Assembly: GCA_943908365.1 (NCBI GenBank)
Contig: CALTTH010000010.1
Location: 1 to 64,000, forward strand
DNA from: an uncultured Hyphomicrobiales bacterium
GTDB taxonomy: Bacteria > Pseudomonadota > Alphaproteobacteria > Rhizobiales > Rhizobiaceae
DNA length: 64,000 nt
Reading direction: 5' to 3'
In this document: piece by piece, positions 44,495 to 55,780 of the stretch
Numbering within the stretch: position 1 is the first letter of the stretch
Layout of the letters: every line of letters begins with the position of its first letter
The notes under the pieces: generated by a model
What the model saw: the letters and a program-made list of their open reading frames with translations, nothing else
What the model was told of the DNA's origin: nothing
The model's database searches: none
Made by a program: the position numbers and the translations under genes

Positions 44495-44519
44495 GGAACA
44501 CGTAGAAGTCGTAGGCGTT
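44495..44519 (+). promoter_or_regulatory. EcfG-type general stress promoter
   Basis: GGAAC (44495-44499), 16-nt spacer, CGTT (44516-44519), the consensus of the alphaproteobacterial general stress sigma factor EcfG (established knowledge). It lies 27 bp before the ATG of the 25-residue gene. Confidence 0.65.
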
Positions 44520-44546
44520 CCTCTTTTATTAGAAGGAGGTTATGTC

Positions 44547-44624
44547 ATGCTAAAAGGATTGCTGTTGTGGGCGCTGGGCGTCCCGTTCTTCGTCGTTGTG
44601 TTGCTTTATATGTTTGTCTTCTAA
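44547..44624 (+). CDS. 25-residue small membrane protein
   Basis: Begins MLKGLLLWALGVPFFVVVLL and ends YMFVF: one membrane helix spanning almost its whole length. AGAAGGAGG at 44531-44539 is a near-perfect ribosome site 7 nt upstream. Similar tiny MLKGLLLWLIGIP-type proteins are common in proteobacteria (recollection). With the EcfG-like promoter this looks like a stress-induced membrane peptide. A terminator follows directly. Confidence 0.75.
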   Translation: MLKGLLLWALGVPFFVVVLLYMFVF

Positions 44625-44650
44625 GCACTCACCAAACGTCGAGAAGTCGA

Positions 44651-44680
44651 AAAAGGCGCCGGGACTTTCCGGCGCCTTTT
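44651..44680. terminator. bidirectional terminator between the 25-residue gene and cysN
   Basis: AAAAGGCGCCGG/CCGGCGCCTTTT, 6-nt loop, with T runs on both strands. Serves both convergent genes. Confidence 0.9.
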
Positions 44681-44683
44681 CGT

Positions 44684-46159
44684 TTATTCCAGCTCGTCCA
44701 GAAGTCTGGACGCAGATTTTGCGTTTGTTCTCCGCAGCTCGATTTCATCACGCCGGGCCGAGAGCAGTTCACTGGCCAGCAGCGCCTCAGCCAAGTCTGC
44801 GGGGAGTGAAAGGATCACGCGTTCGCCGTCGGAAATCTTGCCCGTATCGCTGCGCTTGTCGACAATCATGCCGCCCGCCACCGTGTTGTTGGTGTCCGGA
44901 TCGATCAGGATGAAGGAGCCCGTAGAGCGGTTCTGCTCGTATGGGTCGAAAATCGCCGTTTCGTCAAAGCTCAGGCGCACCTTGCCGATGGCGTTCATCG
45001 GCAGCGTTTCATCATGCGCCTGCCAGTGGCCGTTCTTCAGGTCCAATTGGGTGACCGGCTGAACGCTGACGCGCTGGCGGCGGCTACCGCTCTTCAGCCA
45101 ATAGCGCTTGTTCGGCTCGATGCCCCCCGGCTGCAGTGCGACGATCTGCGCGTCGAAAGCGAGACCCGTTTGGGGTTGGGCGTCGATGGAAACGATCATG
45201 TCGCCGCGCGAGACATCGACCTGACGATCGAGAACCAGCGTGATCGCGTCACCGGCAACGGCAGCATTGCGCACCAGATCGAAGGTGACGATCTGCTTGA
45301 CGTTGGCCACCATGCCCGATGGCAGGATGACGACAGAGTCACCAGGCTTCACGGCGCCACCAGCCACGGTGCCTTGGTAGCCGCGGAAGCTTTCGCCTGG
45401 CCGAGAGACACGCTGGACGGGCAGGCGGAAGCCACCTGTCTGGGTGGAGCGAACCGTTGCAAGCTCCAGCGTCTCGACAAGCGTCGGGCCATCATACCAA
45501 GGCATGGAGGCCTTGCCGGAGAGCACGACATTCTCGCCCTTCAGTGCCGACATCGGAATGGCGACGATCTGCTTGATGCCGAGCGACAGCGCGAATTCCT
45601 TGAAGTCGTGCGCGATCAGCTCGAAGCCTGCCTTGTCGTAACTGGTCAGGTCGATCTTGTTGACGGCAAGTACGAACTGGCGAATGCCCATCAGCGCCGC
45701 GATCGTGGCGTGGCGGCGGGTCTGTTCGAGAATGCCGGTGCGGGCATCCACCAGAAGCACGGCAAGATCGGCGGTTGAGGCACCGGTCGCCATGTTGCGG
45801 GTATATTGCTCGTGTCCGGGCGTATCCGCGACGATAAAGGCACGCTTGTCGGTGGCGAAATAGCGGTAGGCGACATCGATGGTAATGCCCTGTTCGCGTT
45901 CGGCCTGGAGACCGTCGAGAAGCAGCGCGAAGTCGGGGAGGCCGAGGTCGTTCTGCTTACCGCTGTCGCGTCTCAGCGTCGCGGCCTGGTCTTCCTTCAC
46001 CGCCTTCGTGTCCCAGAGCAGACGGCCGATCAGCGTCGACTTGCCGTCATCCACGCTGCCGCAGGTGATGAGGCGAAGCGGCCGTGTATCCCTGACGGCT
46101 TTCGCCGGCTCTACGAAGGGCAGAATGGTGGCGGATTGCGCCGTGGAGGTCTGTGTCAT
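44684..46159 (-). CDS. cysN: sulfate adenylyltransferase subunit 1 (GTPase)
   Basis: 491 residues, EF-Tu-like. G1 = CGSVDDGKSTLIGRL, G3 = VADTPGHEQYTRNM, G4 = VNKIDL. Beta-barrel domains follow. With CysD it makes APS from sulfate and ATP, driven by GTP hydrolysis. The fused APS-kinase domain of NodQ-type proteins is absent, consistent with direct APS reduction by the adjacent CysH. Start overlaps the cysD stop (TGATG). Confidence 0.95.
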   Translation of the reverse strand: MTQTSTAQSATILPFVEPAKAVRDTRPLRLITCGSVDDGKSTLIGRLLWDTKAVKEDQAATLRRDSGKQNDLGLPDFALLLDGLQAEREQGITIDVAYRYFATDKRAFIVADTPGHEQYTRNMATGASTADLAVLLVDARTGILEQTRRHATIAALMGIRQFVLAVNKIDLTSYDKAGFELIAHDFKEFALSLGIKQIVAIPMSALKGENVVLSGKASMPWYDGPTLVETLELATVRSTQTGGFRLPVQRVSRPGESFRGYQGTVAGGAVKPGDSVVILPSGMVANVKQIVTFDLVRNAAVAGDAITLVLDRQVDVSRGDMIVSIDAQPQTGLAFDAQIVALQPGGIEPNKRYWLKSGSRRQRVSVQPVTQLDLKNGHWQAHDETLPMNAIGKVRLSFDETAIFDPYEQNRSTGSFILIDPDTNNTVAGGMIVDKRSDTGKISDGERVILSLPADLAEALLASELLSARRDEIELRRTNAKSASRLLDELE

Positions 46160-47112
46160 CAGAAGTAGCCCTCGCGCTTTTTCTTTTCCATGGAACCCGA
46201 CTGGTCGCGGTCGATGGCGCGGCCCTGTCGTTCGGATACGGTGGCGATCTCAAGTTCGGCGATGACCTCGTCCAGCGTCGTGGCCTCGGAATGGATCGCG
46301 CCCGTCAACGGGAAGCAGCCGAGTGTGCGGAAGCGGATCGAATCATATTTCACTTCTTCACCGGGCTGCAGTTCCAGCCGTTCGTCTTCGGCGAGGATCA
46401 TCATGCCATCGCGTTCGATATAGGGGCGCTCCTTGGCGTAGTAGAGCGGAACAAGCGGGATGTTTTCCGCCTGGATGTAGCGCCAGATGTCGACTTCCGT
46501 CCAGTTGGAGAGCGGGAAGGCGCGCACACTCTCGCCCTGACGCACCATGCCATTATAGATATTCCAGAGTTCCGGGCGCTGGTTGCGCGGGTCCCATTTG
46601 TGGTCGGGCGTGCGGAAGGAATAGATGCGCTCCTTGGCGCGGCTGGCTTCCTCATCGCGGCGCGCGCCGCCGAAAGCGGCATCGAACTTGCCGGCGTCAA
46701 GCGCCTGACGCAGAGCTTCGGTCTTCATGATGTCGGTGTAGAGCGCAGACCCATGGGTGAATGGCGTTACATTCTCTGCGGCACCACGCGGATTGGTATG
46801 CGAGATCAGGTCCAGATCGTATTCCTTGACGATGTTGTCGCGAAATTCGATCATTTCCTTGAACTTCCAGCCGGTATTGACGTGCAGAAGCGGGAAGGGA
46901 ATGCGGCCCGGGAAGAACGCCTTGCGCGCCAAATGCAGCAGCACGGAGGAATCCTTGCCGATGGAGTAGAGCATCACCGGACGCTCGAACTCGGCGGCAA
47001 CTTCCCGAAAAATATGGATGGCTTCATTTTCGAGGGCTTTCAGATGGGGGTCGAGCGGCTGCTTGGGTGTGCTGACGCTGGTGCCTTCCGTTTCCGGAAC
47101 TGCATTGGACAT
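46159..47112 (-). CDS. cysD: sulfate adenylyltransferase subunit 2
   Basis: 317 residues from the ATG at 47112. PP-loop-type ATP-binding region [20 protein letters not shown] and the conserved [19 protein letters not shown] segment define CysD. It forms the ATP sulfurylase with CysN, 1-nt overlap downstream; 32 bp after cysH. Confidence 0.95.
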   Translation of the reverse strand: MSNAVPETEGTSVSTPKQPLDPHLKALENEAIHIFREVAAEFERPVMLYSIGKDSSVLLHLARKAFFPGRIPFPLLHVNTGWKFKEMIEFRDNIVKEYDLDLISHTNPRGAAENVTPFTHGSALYTDIMKTEALRQALDAGKFDAAFGGARRDEEASRAKERIYSFRTPDHKWDPRNQRPELWNIYNGMVRQGESVRAFPLSNWTEVDIWRYIQAENIPLVPLYYAKERPYIERDGMMILAEDERLELQPGEEVKYDSIRFRTLGCFPLTGAIHSEATTLDEVIAELEIATVSERQGRAIDRDQSGSMEKKKREGYF

Positions 47113-47144
47113 TTTAAACTCCGGCAATGTACTGAATTGAACTG

Positions 47145-47912
47145 TTAGTTTTGTGGGGCGGAACTGATCGAGCTTTGCGCGGCTTCTGCCACATGCAGAC
47201 CGCATTCGCGCTTCTCGTCATTTTCCCACCACCAACGACCGGCACGCTCTGGTTCGCCGGGCTTGATAGCGCGGGTACAGGGTTCACAGCCGATGGACGG
47301 GTACCCGCGTGCATGAAGTGGATTGACGGGAATATTCTCCGCCGCGACATGGGCCTTGATCGCATCGATGTCCCAGTCCGCAAGCGGGTTGATCTTGATG
47401 AGGTTGCGCTCGGCATCATACTCGGCAAACGGCGTTGAGGCGCGATTGCCTGATTGCCCTCGGCGCAGGCCGGTTATCCAGAAACCGGCACCCTCAAGTG
47501 CTTTGGCAAGGGGAATGAGCTTGCGCACATGGCAGCAGGCGTGACGCGCTTCCACGCTTTCATAGAAGCCGTTCAGCCCATATTGCTCGGCATAGGCATC
47601 GATGTCGTCCTGTTCGGGGTAGAAACGGGTAATGGTGATCCCGTACCGATCTTCGGTCTCGTCGATCAGACGGACGGTTTCGGCAAAGAGACGACCTGTC
47701 TCAAGCGTCGCCATGTCGATCGGCAAACGATGCGTGCCGATCGTTGCAGTAATCACCTGATCTTCGATGCCCAGGCTGGTCGTAAAAACTGAACGCGATC
47801 CAAGACCCGCGACGAAGGCCAGTCTCTCCGCAAGGGAAAGATCCTTCAAGGTCGCATCGAGCGAGCTCACATCCTGTATGGAAAGGGTCTGCGGAGGCGT
47901 GTTGATCGTCAT
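47145..47912 (-). CDS. cysH: APS reductase (4Fe-4S, assimilatory)
   Basis: 255 residues from the ATG at 47912. [17 protein letters not shown] is the PP-loop region. The paired cysteines [10 protein letters not shown] and [13 protein letters not shown] mark the Fe-S APS reductase branch rather than the PAPS enzyme. C-terminal catalytic Cys in RECGLH. It reduces APS to sulfite with thioredoxin. First gene of cysH-cysD-cysN, which together with the lack of an APS kinase in CysN indicates the short APS route. Confidence 0.93.
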   Translation of the reverse strand: MTINTPPQTLSIQDVSSLDATLKDLSLAERLAFVAGLGSRSVFTTSLGIEDQVITATIGTHRLPIDMATLETGRLFAETVRLIDETEDRYGITITRFYPEQDDIDAYAEQYGLNGFYESVEARHACCHVRKLIPLAKALEGAGFWITGLRRGQSGNRASTPFAEYDAERNLIKINPLADWDIDAIKAHVAAENIPVNPLHARGYPSIGCEPCTRAIKPGEPERAGRWWWENDEKRECGLHVAEAAQSSISSAPQN

Positions 47913-48445
47913 TTCTCGATTCCGAAACTTCACTGTCTCGATAATCTTCGAAAGGCGTCATCTTTTACAGAAACGCGCGTGCTTCTGTTGGTCGCTCACG
48001 AGCAAATATCTCTCTTGCGACGACGTTACGCGCAAAAGACTCCCAAGAGGACAAGATAGCTCCAAACCAATCCTGGCAATAAAACCTCAACTGTTTCGAA
48101 TTGCAAGAGGATCAAGACATTTTCTGTAATTTTTGTAGAATATTGCTGCGCGTCGTTCTCATTCTTTCGTCCGAAGGCATCGGTGACCAGCCCATTTTCG
48201 CGCAATACCATTCCGGTAACGTAATTTTTTCGTGCAAGAAGTCGCCAAACACGGCATAATTGCGAACTGGTTTTGCGCGTTGAGGGATTTCCGCGCATGA
48301 GTTGTTGCGTCGTTCTTTCGGATCGCGGCGTTTTTCTTATTGCCGCAGCGTGCCGCAGGGAAACACTTTTGCGAATAAATCGCACCTGATTGACCGTAAA
48401 TTCTTAAACGCTACTGTGAAGCCGTACGCATCCAGGAGGGTAGTG
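47913..48445. promoter_or_regulatory. divergent control region between cysH and sbp
   Basis: 533 bp with no convincing gene, AT-richer than the flanks. It must hold the promoters of both sulfur operons. LysR-type CysB-like sites are expected here but I could not assign one. An in-frame upstream extension of sbp (from 48302) lacks a ribosome site and would bury the signal peptide. Confidence 0.5.
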
Positions 48446-49471
48446 ATGTCGAAATTTCTTTCCAGCCTCAGCGCCATTGCGCTCAGCCTGTCAGTCACAT
48501 TGGGTGCAGTCGGGCCGGCACTGGCCGACACAAAGCTCTTGAACGTGTCCTATGATCCAACACGCGAGCTTTACAAGGATTTCAACGAGGCCTTCGCCAA
48601 AAAGTGGAAAGCCGAGACGGGTGAGGATGTCAGTATCCAGCAGTCGCATGGCGGCTCGGGCAAGCAGGCCCGCTCGGTCATCGACGGACTCGAGGCCGAT
48701 GTCGTCACGCTGGCGCTCCAGAGCGATATCGACGCCATCGTCAAGAACAGCGGCAAGATCAATCCCGATTGGCGCACCCGCCTGCCGCATAATTCCTCGC
48801 CCTATACGTCCACAATCGTCTTCCTCGTCCGCAAGGGCAATCCGAAGGGCATCCACAACTGGGGTGATCTGGTGAAGGGCGATGTGCAGATCGTCACGCC
48901 AAACCCCAAGACGTCGGGTGGCGCACGCTGGAACTATCTTGCGGCCTGGGCCTGGGCGAATGAGGAATTCAAGGGCGACCAGGAAAAGATCAAGGCCTAT
49001 GTCGGCGATCTCTACAAGCGTGCCCCGGTGCTCGATACAGGTGCTCGCGGTTCGACCGTCACCTTTGCACAGCGTCAGATCGGTGACGTTCTGCTCGCCT
49101 GGGAAAACGAGGCCTATCTTGCGGGCCAGGAGTTTGGCGAAAATGCCTTCGATATCGTCGTCCCACCGATTTCGATCCTGGCGGAACCGCCGGTGGCCGT
49201 GGTTGACGCCAATGTCGATGCCAAGGGTACGCGCAAGGTGGCAGAGGCCTATCTGCAATATCTCTACTCCGACGAGGGTCAGAATATTGCGGCCAAGCAC
49301 TTCTATCGCCCAAGCAATCCATCTGTCGTTTCCAAGGATCTCGTGAAGCAACTGCCGGATATCAAGCTCGTCACGATCGACGATCCGATCTTTGGCGGAT
49401 GGGCGAAGGCGCAGCCGGAACATTTCGGCGATGGCGGCATCTTCGACCAGATTTACAAGCCCGCCCAGTAA
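48446..49471 (+). CDS. periplasmic sulfate-binding protein
   Basis: 341 residues, with AGGAGGG at 48434-48440 before the ATG. Signal peptide ending [45 protein letters not shown] and [14 protein letters not shown] are the signatures of the Sbp/CysP sulfate-binding family. Delivers sulfate (or thiosulfate) to CysTWA. First of four genes; a hairpin follows, which would keep its level above that of the membrane genes. Confidence 0.94.
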   Translation: MSKFLSSLSAIALSLSVTLGAVGPALADTKLLNVSYDPTRELYKDFNEAFAKKWKAETGEDVSIQQSHGGSGKQARSVIDGLEADVVTLALQSDIDAIVKNSGKINPDWRTRLPHNSSPYTSTIVFLVRKGNPKGIHNWGDLVKGDVQIVTPNPKTSGGARWNYLAAWAWANEEFKGDQEKIKAYVGDLYKRAPVLDTGARGSTVTFAQRQIGDVLLAWENEAYLAGQEFGENAFDIVVPPISILAEPPVAVVDANVDAKGTRKVAEAYLQYLYSDEGQNIAAKHFYRPSNPSVVSKDLVKQLPDIKLVTIDDPIFGGWAKAQPEHFGDGGIFDQIYKPAQ

Positions 49472-49490
49472 GTGGATGATGTGCGAACGT

Positions 49491-49513
49491 CCGGGTGGCC
49501 ATGTGCCGCCCGG
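49491..49513 (+). other. hairpin between sbp and cysT (attenuator or processing site)
   Basis: CCGGGTGGC pairs with GCCGCCCGG (one G-T), 5-nt loop, no T run. Such stems behind binding-protein genes often stabilise their mRNA (inference). Confidence 0.4.
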
Positions 49514-49601
49514 CGCGGAGCAGAATGGATCGACTGGCTTCACCGCCGGTCGAAAGCGCGTATGATGGCTGGTTCAAGCCATTCGTTTACCCGGAGCATC
49601 G

Positions 49602-50459
49602 ATGAGCAATACCCCATCGCAAAGCGGATGGAAGTGGCGTCAGTCCAGCGTCTTGCCAGGTTTCGGCCTGACGCTCGGTTACACGATTACCTATCTCTTT
49701 CTCATTATTCTCATTCCCCTCGGTGGCCTGATCTGGTCCACCGCCCATCTCGGATTTGCCGAGTTCGTCGCGATCGCCACCGATCGCAGAACCTTGAATG
49801 CGCTTCGTGTCAGTTTCGGCACGGCCTTCATTGCAGCACTTGTCAACGCCTTTTTCGGCGTTATCATCGCCTGGGTCTTAGTCCGCTATCGCTTTCCGGG
49901 GCGCCGCTTTGTCGATGCGATCGTGGATCTCCCCTTCGCGCTGCCGACCGCGGTTGCCGGCATTTCGCTGACCACGCTCTATTCTAATCGCGGCTGGATC
50001 GGTTCGCTGTTCGAACCGCTCGGCATCAAGATCGCCTTCACGCCGATCGGCATCGTCATCGCCCTGATCTTCATCGGTCTGCCGTTCGTCGTGCGCACAG
50101 TGCAGCCCGTCATGGAGGAAATCGACCGGCAGGTTGAGGAGGTTGCGGCGACGCTCGGTGCCAACCGTTTCCAGACGATCACCCGCATTCTGCTGCCGGG
50201 CCTCGTTCCCGCCATCCTCACGGGTTTCGCGCTCGCCTTTGCCCGCGGCGTCGGGGAATATGGCTCCGTCATCTTCATTGCCGGCAACATCCCCTATGTA
50301 TCGGAAATCGCTCCACTCCTGATCGTCATCCGGCTTGAGGAATTCAACTATGCGGGCGCAACCGGCATCGCCACCATCATGCTGATCATCTCCTTTGCCA
50401 TGCTCTTCGTCATCAATCTCATTCAGGCCTGGAGCCGTAAGAGGTATGGTTATGCCTGA
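49602..50459 (+). CDS. cysT: sulfate ABC transporter permease
   Basis: 285 residues, about six membrane helices ([40 protein letters not shown] and others). The EAA loop reads [26 protein letters not shown]. Forms the channel with CysW. cysW begins 8 nt before its stop. Confidence 0.93.
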   Translation: MSNTPSQSGWKWRQSSVLPGFGLTLGYTITYLFLIILIPLGGLIWSTAHLGFAEFVAIATDRRTLNALRVSFGTAFIAALVNAFFGVIIAWVLVRYRFPGRRFVDAIVDLPFALPTAVAGISLTTLYSNRGWIGSLFEPLGIKIAFTPIGIVIALIFIGLPFVVRTVQPVMEEIDRQVEEVAATLGANRFQTITRILLPGLVPAILTGFALAFARGVGEYGSVIFIAGNIPYVSEIAPLLIVIRLEEFNYAGATGIATIMLIISFAMLFVINLIQAWSRKRYGYA

Positions 50460-51324
50460 TAGAGCTCAAACCCTTTCCTCCAGGCCGTTCCGCGATCCGG
50501 CAAGCGAGGGGCTGCCGGCAAAGCTTGCCCTTTTTCTTGTCGTCTTCCTGTTCTTGGCGCTCTTTCTCGTTCTGCCTCTGGTCGCCGTCTTCGTCGAAGC
50601 GTTCCGCAAAGGTATGGAATCCTTCTGGGAGGCGATCGTAGAGCCGGATGCGCTTGCCTCCATCCGCCTGACGCTTCTGGTCGCCGCCATCTCGGTGCCA
50701 CTCAATCTGATCTTTGGCGTGGCAGCTGCCTGGGCCATCGCCAAGTTCGAGTTCAAGGGCAAGGCTTTCCTCATCACCTTGATCGACCTGCCATTTTCGA
50801 TCTCGCCGGTGATTTCCGGTCTCGTCTACGTCATCCTGTTCTCGTCCCACAGTGTGCTTGGGCCCTGGCTGAAGAGCTATGGCATCGAGGTCCTGTTCGC
50901 CGTGCCGGGCATCGTCCTTGCAACCATCTTCGTCACGTTCCCCTTCGTTGCCCGCGAATTGATCCCTCTCATGCAGGATCAGGGAACCGGAGACGAGGAG
51001 GCCGCGATTTCGCTTGGCGCCTCTGGCTGGCAGACCTTCTGGTATGTCACCTTGCCCAACATCAAATGGGGTCTGCTCTACGGCGTGCTTCTCTGTAACG
51101 CCCGCGCCATGGGAGAATTCGGTGCCGTTTCAGTGGTATCGGGTCATATTCGCGGCGAAACCAACACCATGCCGCTGCATATCGAAATTCTTTACAACGA
51201 GTACAATATGGGCGCCGCTTTTGCGGTGGCCACACTGCTGGCGGGACTGGCGCTCGTCACCCTTGTACTCAAGACCATTCTCGAAATACGCTTTGGCGCG
51301 GGCAACGCTGCCGGCAAGCATTGA
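50452..51324 (+). CDS. cysW: sulfate ABC transporter permease
   Basis: 290 residues from the ATG at 50452; AGAGG is 7 nt upstream, whereas the ATG at 50446 is too close to it. Six predicted helices and the EAA loop [20 protein letters not shown], followed by [18 protein letters not shown] typical of CysW. Partner of CysT. Confidence 0.93.
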   Translation: MPDRAQTLSSRPFRDPASEGLPAKLALFLVVFLFLALFLVLPLVAVFVEAFRKGMESFWEAIVEPDALASIRLTLLVAAISVPLNLIFGVAAAWAIAKFEFKGKAFLITLIDLPFSISPVISGLVYVILFSSHSVLGPWLKSYGIEVLFAVPGIVLATIFVTFPFVARELIPLMQDQGTGDEEAAISLGASGWQTFWYVTLPNIKWGLLYGVLLCNARAMGEFGAVSVVSGHIRGETNTMPLHIEILYNEYNMGAAFAVATLLAGLALVTLVLKTILEIRFGAGNAAGKH

Positions 51325-51335
51325 AGGGCATATTC

Positions 51336-52373
51336 ATGGAAGTGAAAGTTTCCGGCATCACCAAGCAGTTTGATCGCTTTCCAGCGTTGAACGACGTGTC
51401 GCTCAACATCCGCTCCGGCGAGTTGATTGCACTGCTCGGTCCTTCCGGCTCCGGCAAGACGACGCTTCTGCGCCTGATCGCAGGCCTTGAGCAGCCGACG
51501 GCCGGCCAGATTTTCTTTGGCGATGAAGATGCCTCGCACCGCTCCGTCCAGGAGCGCAATGTCGGCTTCGTCTTCCAGCATTACGCGCTCTTTCGTCACA
51601 TGACGGTGGCGGAAAACATTGCCTTCGGCCTGAAGGTGCGACCCTCTGCAACACGACCGGCCAAGGCGGAAATCCGCAAACGCATCTCGGAGCTCCTTGA
51701 CATGGTGCACTTGTCCGGGCTGGAAAAGCGCTATCCCAACCAGCTGTCCGGCGGCCAGCGTCAGCGTGTTGCGCTCGCCCGTGCCGTCGCCATTGAACCA
51801 CGGGTCCTGCTTTTGGACGAACCTTTCGGTGCGCTGGATGCCAAGGTGCGCAAGGAATTGCGCCGCTGGCTGCGCGAATTCCACGACCGCACAGGCCATA
51901 CCACCGTTTTCGTTACCCATGACCAGGAGGAGGCACTGGAGCTGGCAGACCGCGTCGTAGTCATGAGCCAGGGCAAGATCGAACAGGTCGGCACGGCGGA
52001 TGATGTCTATGATACGCCGAATTCCCCCTTCGTCTTCTCCTTTATTGGCGAGTCGTCCAGCCTTCCGGTCAAGATCCAGTATGGCCAAGTCGTGTTTCAG
52101 GGAGAGAGCATCGGCCTTGCCGAGACCGGAGATGGGGACGGCGACCTGTTTTTCCGTCCGGAAGATGTGGTACTGACGCATGAGCGAGACGCACTTTACG
52201 GCAGGGTGACAACCTGTCGTCGCCTGGCCGGCACGCGCATTGCGGAAATCGATATCGCCAATAATGGCCACGAGCCCTATCATCTCGAAATCGAGGTGCC
52301 GCTGGATGCCTCTGTGTCCGTCGGTAACGACGTGCGCTTTCGTCCGACCCGCTGGCGGGTTTTTAGAACGTAA
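51336..52373 (+). CDS. cysA: sulfate ABC transporter ATPase
   Basis: 345 residues from the ATG at 51336 (AAGGG 7 nt upstream; a TTG at 51321 is less likely). Walker [21 protein letters not shown], signature [16 protein letters not shown], Walker [19 protein letters not shown], then the H-loop [17 protein letters not shown]-terminal TOBE-like regulatory domain follows. Powers CysTW. Confidence 0.95.
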   Translation: MEVKVSGITKQFDRFPALNDVSLNIRSGELIALLGPSGSGKTTLLRLIAGLEQPTAGQIFFGDEDASHRSVQERNVGFVFQHYALFRHMTVAENIAFGLKVRPSATRPAKAEIRKRISELLDMVHLSGLEKRYPNQLSGGQRQRVALARAVAIEPRVLLLDEPFGALDAKVRKELRRWLREFHDRTGHTTVFVTHDQEEALELADRVVVMSQGKIEQVGTADDVYDTPNSPFVFSFIGESSSLPVKIQYGQVVFQGESIGLAETGDGDGDLFFRPEDVVLTHERDALYGRVTTCRRLAGTRIAEIDIANNGHEPYHLEIEVPLDASVSVGNDVRFRPTRWRVFRT

Positions 52374-52389
52374 AAGGGTAAAAAAGGAA

Positions 52390-52412
52390 AAGGGCCGCTT
52401 CGAGCGGCCCTT
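52390..52412. terminator. terminator after cysA
   Basis: AAGGGCCGC/GCGGCCCTT stem with 5-nt loop. The minus-strand side continues TTCCTTTTTTACCC, so it terminates leftward transcription well and rightward transcription less well. Confidence 0.75.
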
Positions 52413-52474
52413 CCATGAGTTTGGTCATTGTCTCAGACCCGAAACGTTTTGCAACGCTTCGAAGGGAAGGCGGA

Positions 52475-52549
52475 TCAGGCCGAGGGCTGCCTCGTCAAAA
52501 TCAAATCCTTTCCATTGCCTGCTGCCAAGACCGAAATCTCACTAGACAT
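52475..52549 (-). CDS. possible 24-residue peptide or small RNA gene
   Basis: ATG at 52549 is preceded by GGAAGGTGATCCA, a good ribosome site; the peptide is MSSEISVLAAGNGKDLILTR and four more residues. Downstream on the same strand lies the T-tailed hairpin at 52390-52412. The unit could be a small mRNA or a regulatory RNA next to the sulfate operon. Evidence is limited to signals; no family. Confidence 0.3.
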   Translation of the reverse strand: MSSEISVLAAGNGKDLILTRQPSA

Positions 52550-52728
52550 TGGATCACCTTCCTTTCACTACGTTGAACATAGTATGAAGGTAATCCGATT
52601 CGCGGCGAATGCAAGGGGTCGCCCTTATATCGTTGCTTTAACCGAACAAGCCGTGATAGCCCACGAAGGGTAGTATGGCGCCGGAAAAGCCGGTTCGCTC
52701 CCCGAACGCTGGCGCCAAGCCTTTGATA

Positions 52729-53733
52729 TTACTCGCTCACACGCATTACGATCTTTCCGATATGGCTGCTGCTTTCCATCAGCCGGTGGCCTTCTGCAAC
52801 CTGGGCAAAGTCGATCACGTCATGAATGACGGGTGCCGCCTTGCCACTTTCAAGCAGTGGCCAAACCTGCTCGAAAAGCTCATCGCGGATGGCGCGTTTC
52901 TCGTCAGCCGTGCGTGGCCTCATGGTGGAGCCGGTGACGGTGAGGCGCTTGACCATGATGGGGCGCAGATCGACCTTTTCGGCAATTGTACCACCGAGGA
53001 ACGCGATCATGGACAGGCAGCCATCCTTGGCAAGCGAGGCGATGTTTTTTTCAAAGTAGGATGCGCCGATCATGTCGAGAATGACATCCACACCCTTGCC
53101 GCCGGTCGCGTCCTTGATGACGGCCGCGAAGTCCTCTTGTTTGTAATTGATCGCCCGCTTGGCGCCAAGCTTCTCGCAGGCGTCACATTTCTTCTTCGAG
53201 CCTGCCGTGGTGTAGACCTCGGCACCAAAAGCCTCTGCAAGCTGGATTGCCGTGGTGCCGATACCGCTGCTGCCGCCGTGGATCAGAACACTTTCGCCTT
53301 CCGTCAGGCCCGCCATCTGGAAAAGGTTGGCCCACACGGTGAAGAAGGTTTCCGGCACCGCTGCAGCCTTCACCGCATCATAACCCTTAGGGAAGGGCAG
53401 GGCCTGGCCAGCGGGCACGACACAATATTCGGCATAGCCTCCGCCATTGGCAAGCGCGCAGACCCGGTCGCCAACTTGGAAATCGCTGACGCCTTCACCG
53501 AGCGCGACGACTTCACCGGCGACTTCAAGGCCGAGAACCGGGCTTGCGTCTCTAGGTGCGGGATAGTTTCCCTGACGCTGCGCCACATCCGGTCGGTTGA
53601 TCCCTGCTGCCTGAACCTTGACGAGAAGTTCCCCGGCCTTGGGTGAGGGCAAAGGCCCGTTTGAAAACGTCATGACCTCGGGTCCGCCAAAGCTGGGCAG
53701 ATCGACAAAACGCATGGTGGACGGCAGTAACAC
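52729..53733 (-). CDS. NAD(P)H:quinone oxidoreductase, PIG3/zinc-free MDR type
   Basis: 334 residues from a GTG at 53733, chosen because GAGGAGG (minus strand, 53740-53746) is 6 nt upstream; the ATG at 53715 has no ribosome site. [41 protein letters not shown], and the NADP-binding [20 protein letters not shown]. No zinc ligands are seen, as in quinone oxidoreductases. Reduces quinones or related electrophiles in the cytoplasm. Confidence 0.88.
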   Translation of the reverse strand: MLLPSTMRFVDLPSFGGPEVMTFSNGPLPSPKAGELLVKVQAAGINRPDVAQRQGNYPAPRDASPVLGLEVAGEVVALGEGVSDFQVGDRVCALANGGGYAEYCVVPAGQALPFPKGYDAVKAAAVPETFFTVWANLFQMAGLTEGESVLIHGGSSGIGTTAIQLAEAFGAEVYTTAGSKKKCDACEKLGAKRAINYKQEDFAAVIKDATGGKGVDVILDMIGASYFEKNIASLAKDGCLSMIAFLGGTIAEKVDLRPIMVKRLTVTGSTMRPRTADEKRAIRDELFEQVWPLLESGKAAPVIHDVIDFAQVAEGHRLMESSSHIGKIVMRVSE

Positions 53734-53818
53734 GGGTAGCCTCCTCAAAGCTTTCTTACGGTCCGCTAAACTTAGGTGACCCGTGCGGCTTATGAAAGAA
53801 GGCGTAATGCCGCTCCCC

Positions 53819-55618
53819 TTATTTCATTTCGCCATGGCTGCAGATGACGAGACCGGCATCGCTTTCCTTGGCCGTCTTCTTGATGTTGGCAATTTCGGCG
53901 CCAATCCCCTCGGGATTGCCGATCAACATGCCCTTTGGCAGTTGAAGGACGCCGATGGAGCAACGCAGAAGTGCAAATTCCCGCTCGTTGCCGAAACGGT
54001 CGAAGCCCTTGATCTGTCCCGCGAGACGATCTTCTTCCGAATAAAGCGAGATGACGTCGTCGTGGAAATCGCTGAGCAACCGCTCCAAAATTTCCGTCAC
54101 CTCGTCCTTCGTCCAGTCGCGAACGCCGATGAAGAAATCGTCGCCGCCAATATGGCCAAGGAAGCAATCGCCGGAGAAGAAGTATCGTTTCATCAGCGCG
54201 GAGAACAGGCTAATCGCGTGGTCGCCGACATGGAAACCATATTTGTCATTGAAGGGTTTGAAATTGTCGAAGTCGCAATAGCAGAAGAAGCGATCCTCAT
54301 CGCTGTCGCGGCACGACTCTTCGATGAAGCCGGTAATCGCCCGGTTGCCGGGAAGCGCGGTCAGGGGATTCTGCTCCTGCGCCAGCTTCAATTGCTTTTC
54401 GTTGATGACCTTGATCAGCGATGCGGCCGAGACGACGCCGACATAGCGCATGTTTTCGGTCAGGATCACGCAGGCACTGCCGCCCATATTGGCGAAGATA
54501 TTCATCAGCCGATCCGCATCCGCATCCAGCCCGACGATCGGGGCGCGATCGACGAAATGCGAGATCGTCCGCTCATAGACCTTGTTCTTCAAAAGATCGC
54601 GGCCAAAGGGCTGATAGATGTATTCCTTCAGGTGATACTCGTTGATCACCCCGCGCGGTTCGCCATTGGCGTTGAGCACGGGGAAGAAAGCCTGCTCCGG
54701 ATTGCGACGGAAGAGTTCGAAGACGCTGTCGATGCTGTCGTTCTCATAGACGGTGGGCAGATGCTCGATCTGGCGACGGATCAGGATCTCATCGAGCGTC
54801 TGACGGTTGCGCCGGTTTTCGCCGAGAATTTGGAGATGCGGAAACGATGTCTGCAATTCCTTGACGAAGGTCGTGGGGCGAGAGACAAACCAGCCTTGGA
54901 CCAGATCGACGCCCATCTCCCGACAGGCGAGGAATTCCCCTTCCGTCTCGATGCCTTCGGCAATGACGCGCACGCCGAGCACATGGGCGATGTTGACGAT
55001 GTTCTTGACCATGTGCCGCTTGCGCGGATTGCGCTCGACTTCCTGAATGAAGTAGCGGTCGATTTTCAGATAATCCACGTCGAAATCGCAAAGCAGCTTC
55101 ATCTCACCGTGGCCGACGCCAAAATCGTCGATGGCGAGCTTGAAGCCTTCCTTGCGCATGCGGTTGATGAGGGTGCTGAATTCCGGCACGCTGGTATTGT
55201 CGAAGCGTTCCGATAGCTCGAAGCAGATGGAGGAGGGAGGGATCTTTGCCTGGGCCAACTGTTCTAGCAGCTTGTCGACAATGATGTTGCCGTGGGGAAT
55301 GAGCCTGACATCGAGATTGAGAAACAGCGTGGCGGAGGCCAAATCCGGGAGCGTGGAGAACTTGGCGAGTGCGCGGCTCGCAATCATCTTCTCCAGTTCG
55401 ATGAGCTGGCCGTCCGCTTCGACATGATCGAGAAGTTCGAGAGGATTGGAAAAGCCGATGCGGTCATAGCCGCGCATCAGGGATTCATATCCGAAGACCG
55501 TGCCGGTCGTCGCTTCGACGATCGGCTGGAAGGCGCATTCGAGCACCAGCTTTGCCATGGAAATCATCTGGCCGCTGGAAAACCGTCTTATGATGTTTGG
55601 CTCGGCACTTATCGACAC
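53819..55618 (-). CDS. cyclic-di-GMP protein, EAL-CBS-CBS-GGDEF order
   Basis: About 599 residues from a GTG at 55618 with GGAGAG upstream; TTG at 55657 and ATG at 55567 are alternatives. EAL domain first: YESLMRG (ESL for EAL), [40 protein letters not shown] and [11 protein letters not shown], so the metal and substrate residues are mostly kept. Two CBS repeats follow ([34 protein letters not shown]). The last domain is GGDEF-like with GGDDF and no RxxD inhibitory site. Probably a phosphodiesterase regulated by nucleotide binding at CBS, with a diverged GGDEF domain. Confidence 0.9.
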   Translation of the reverse strand: MSISAEPNIIRRFSSGQMISMAKLVLECAFQPIVEATTGTVFGYESLMRGYDRIGFSNPLELLDHVEADGQLIELEKMIASRALAKFSTLPDLASATLFLNLDVRLIPHGNIIVDKLLEQLAQAKIPPSSICFELSERFDNTSVPEFSTLINRMRKEGFKLAIDDFGVGHGEMKLLCDFDVDYLKIDRYFIQEVERNPRKRHMVKNIVNIAHVLGVRVIAEGIETEGEFLACREMGVDLVQGWFVSRPTTFVKELQTSFPHLQILGENRRNRQTLDEILIRRQIEHLPTVYENDSIDSVFELFRRNPEQAFFPVLNANGEPRGVINEYHLKEYIYQPFGRDLLKNKVYERTISHFVDRAPIVGLDADADRLMNIFANMGGSACVILTENMRYVGVVSAASLIKVINEKQLKLAQEQNPLTALPGNRAITGFIEESCRDSDEDRFFCYCDFDNFKPFNDKYGFHVGDHAISLFSALMKRYFFSGDCFLGHIGGDDFFIGVRDWTKDEVTEILERLLSDFHDDVISLYSEEDRLAGQIKGFDRFGNEREFALLRCSIGVLQLPKGMLIGNPEGIGAEIANIKKTAKESDAGLVICSHGEMK

Positions 55619-55780
55619 TACGCGTTCTCTCCACCATTGCAGGATCGTTTGCAGCAATCCTGCCCGAACCTATGTTTTTAGGCGGGAGTGTGGAGAGAAG
55701 TTCTCAATGAAAACTTTACGGCAGATGAAACTTTGGTGACAGTTTCATGTCCAGGCAGGTAGCGTCAAAGCGGATGTCGA

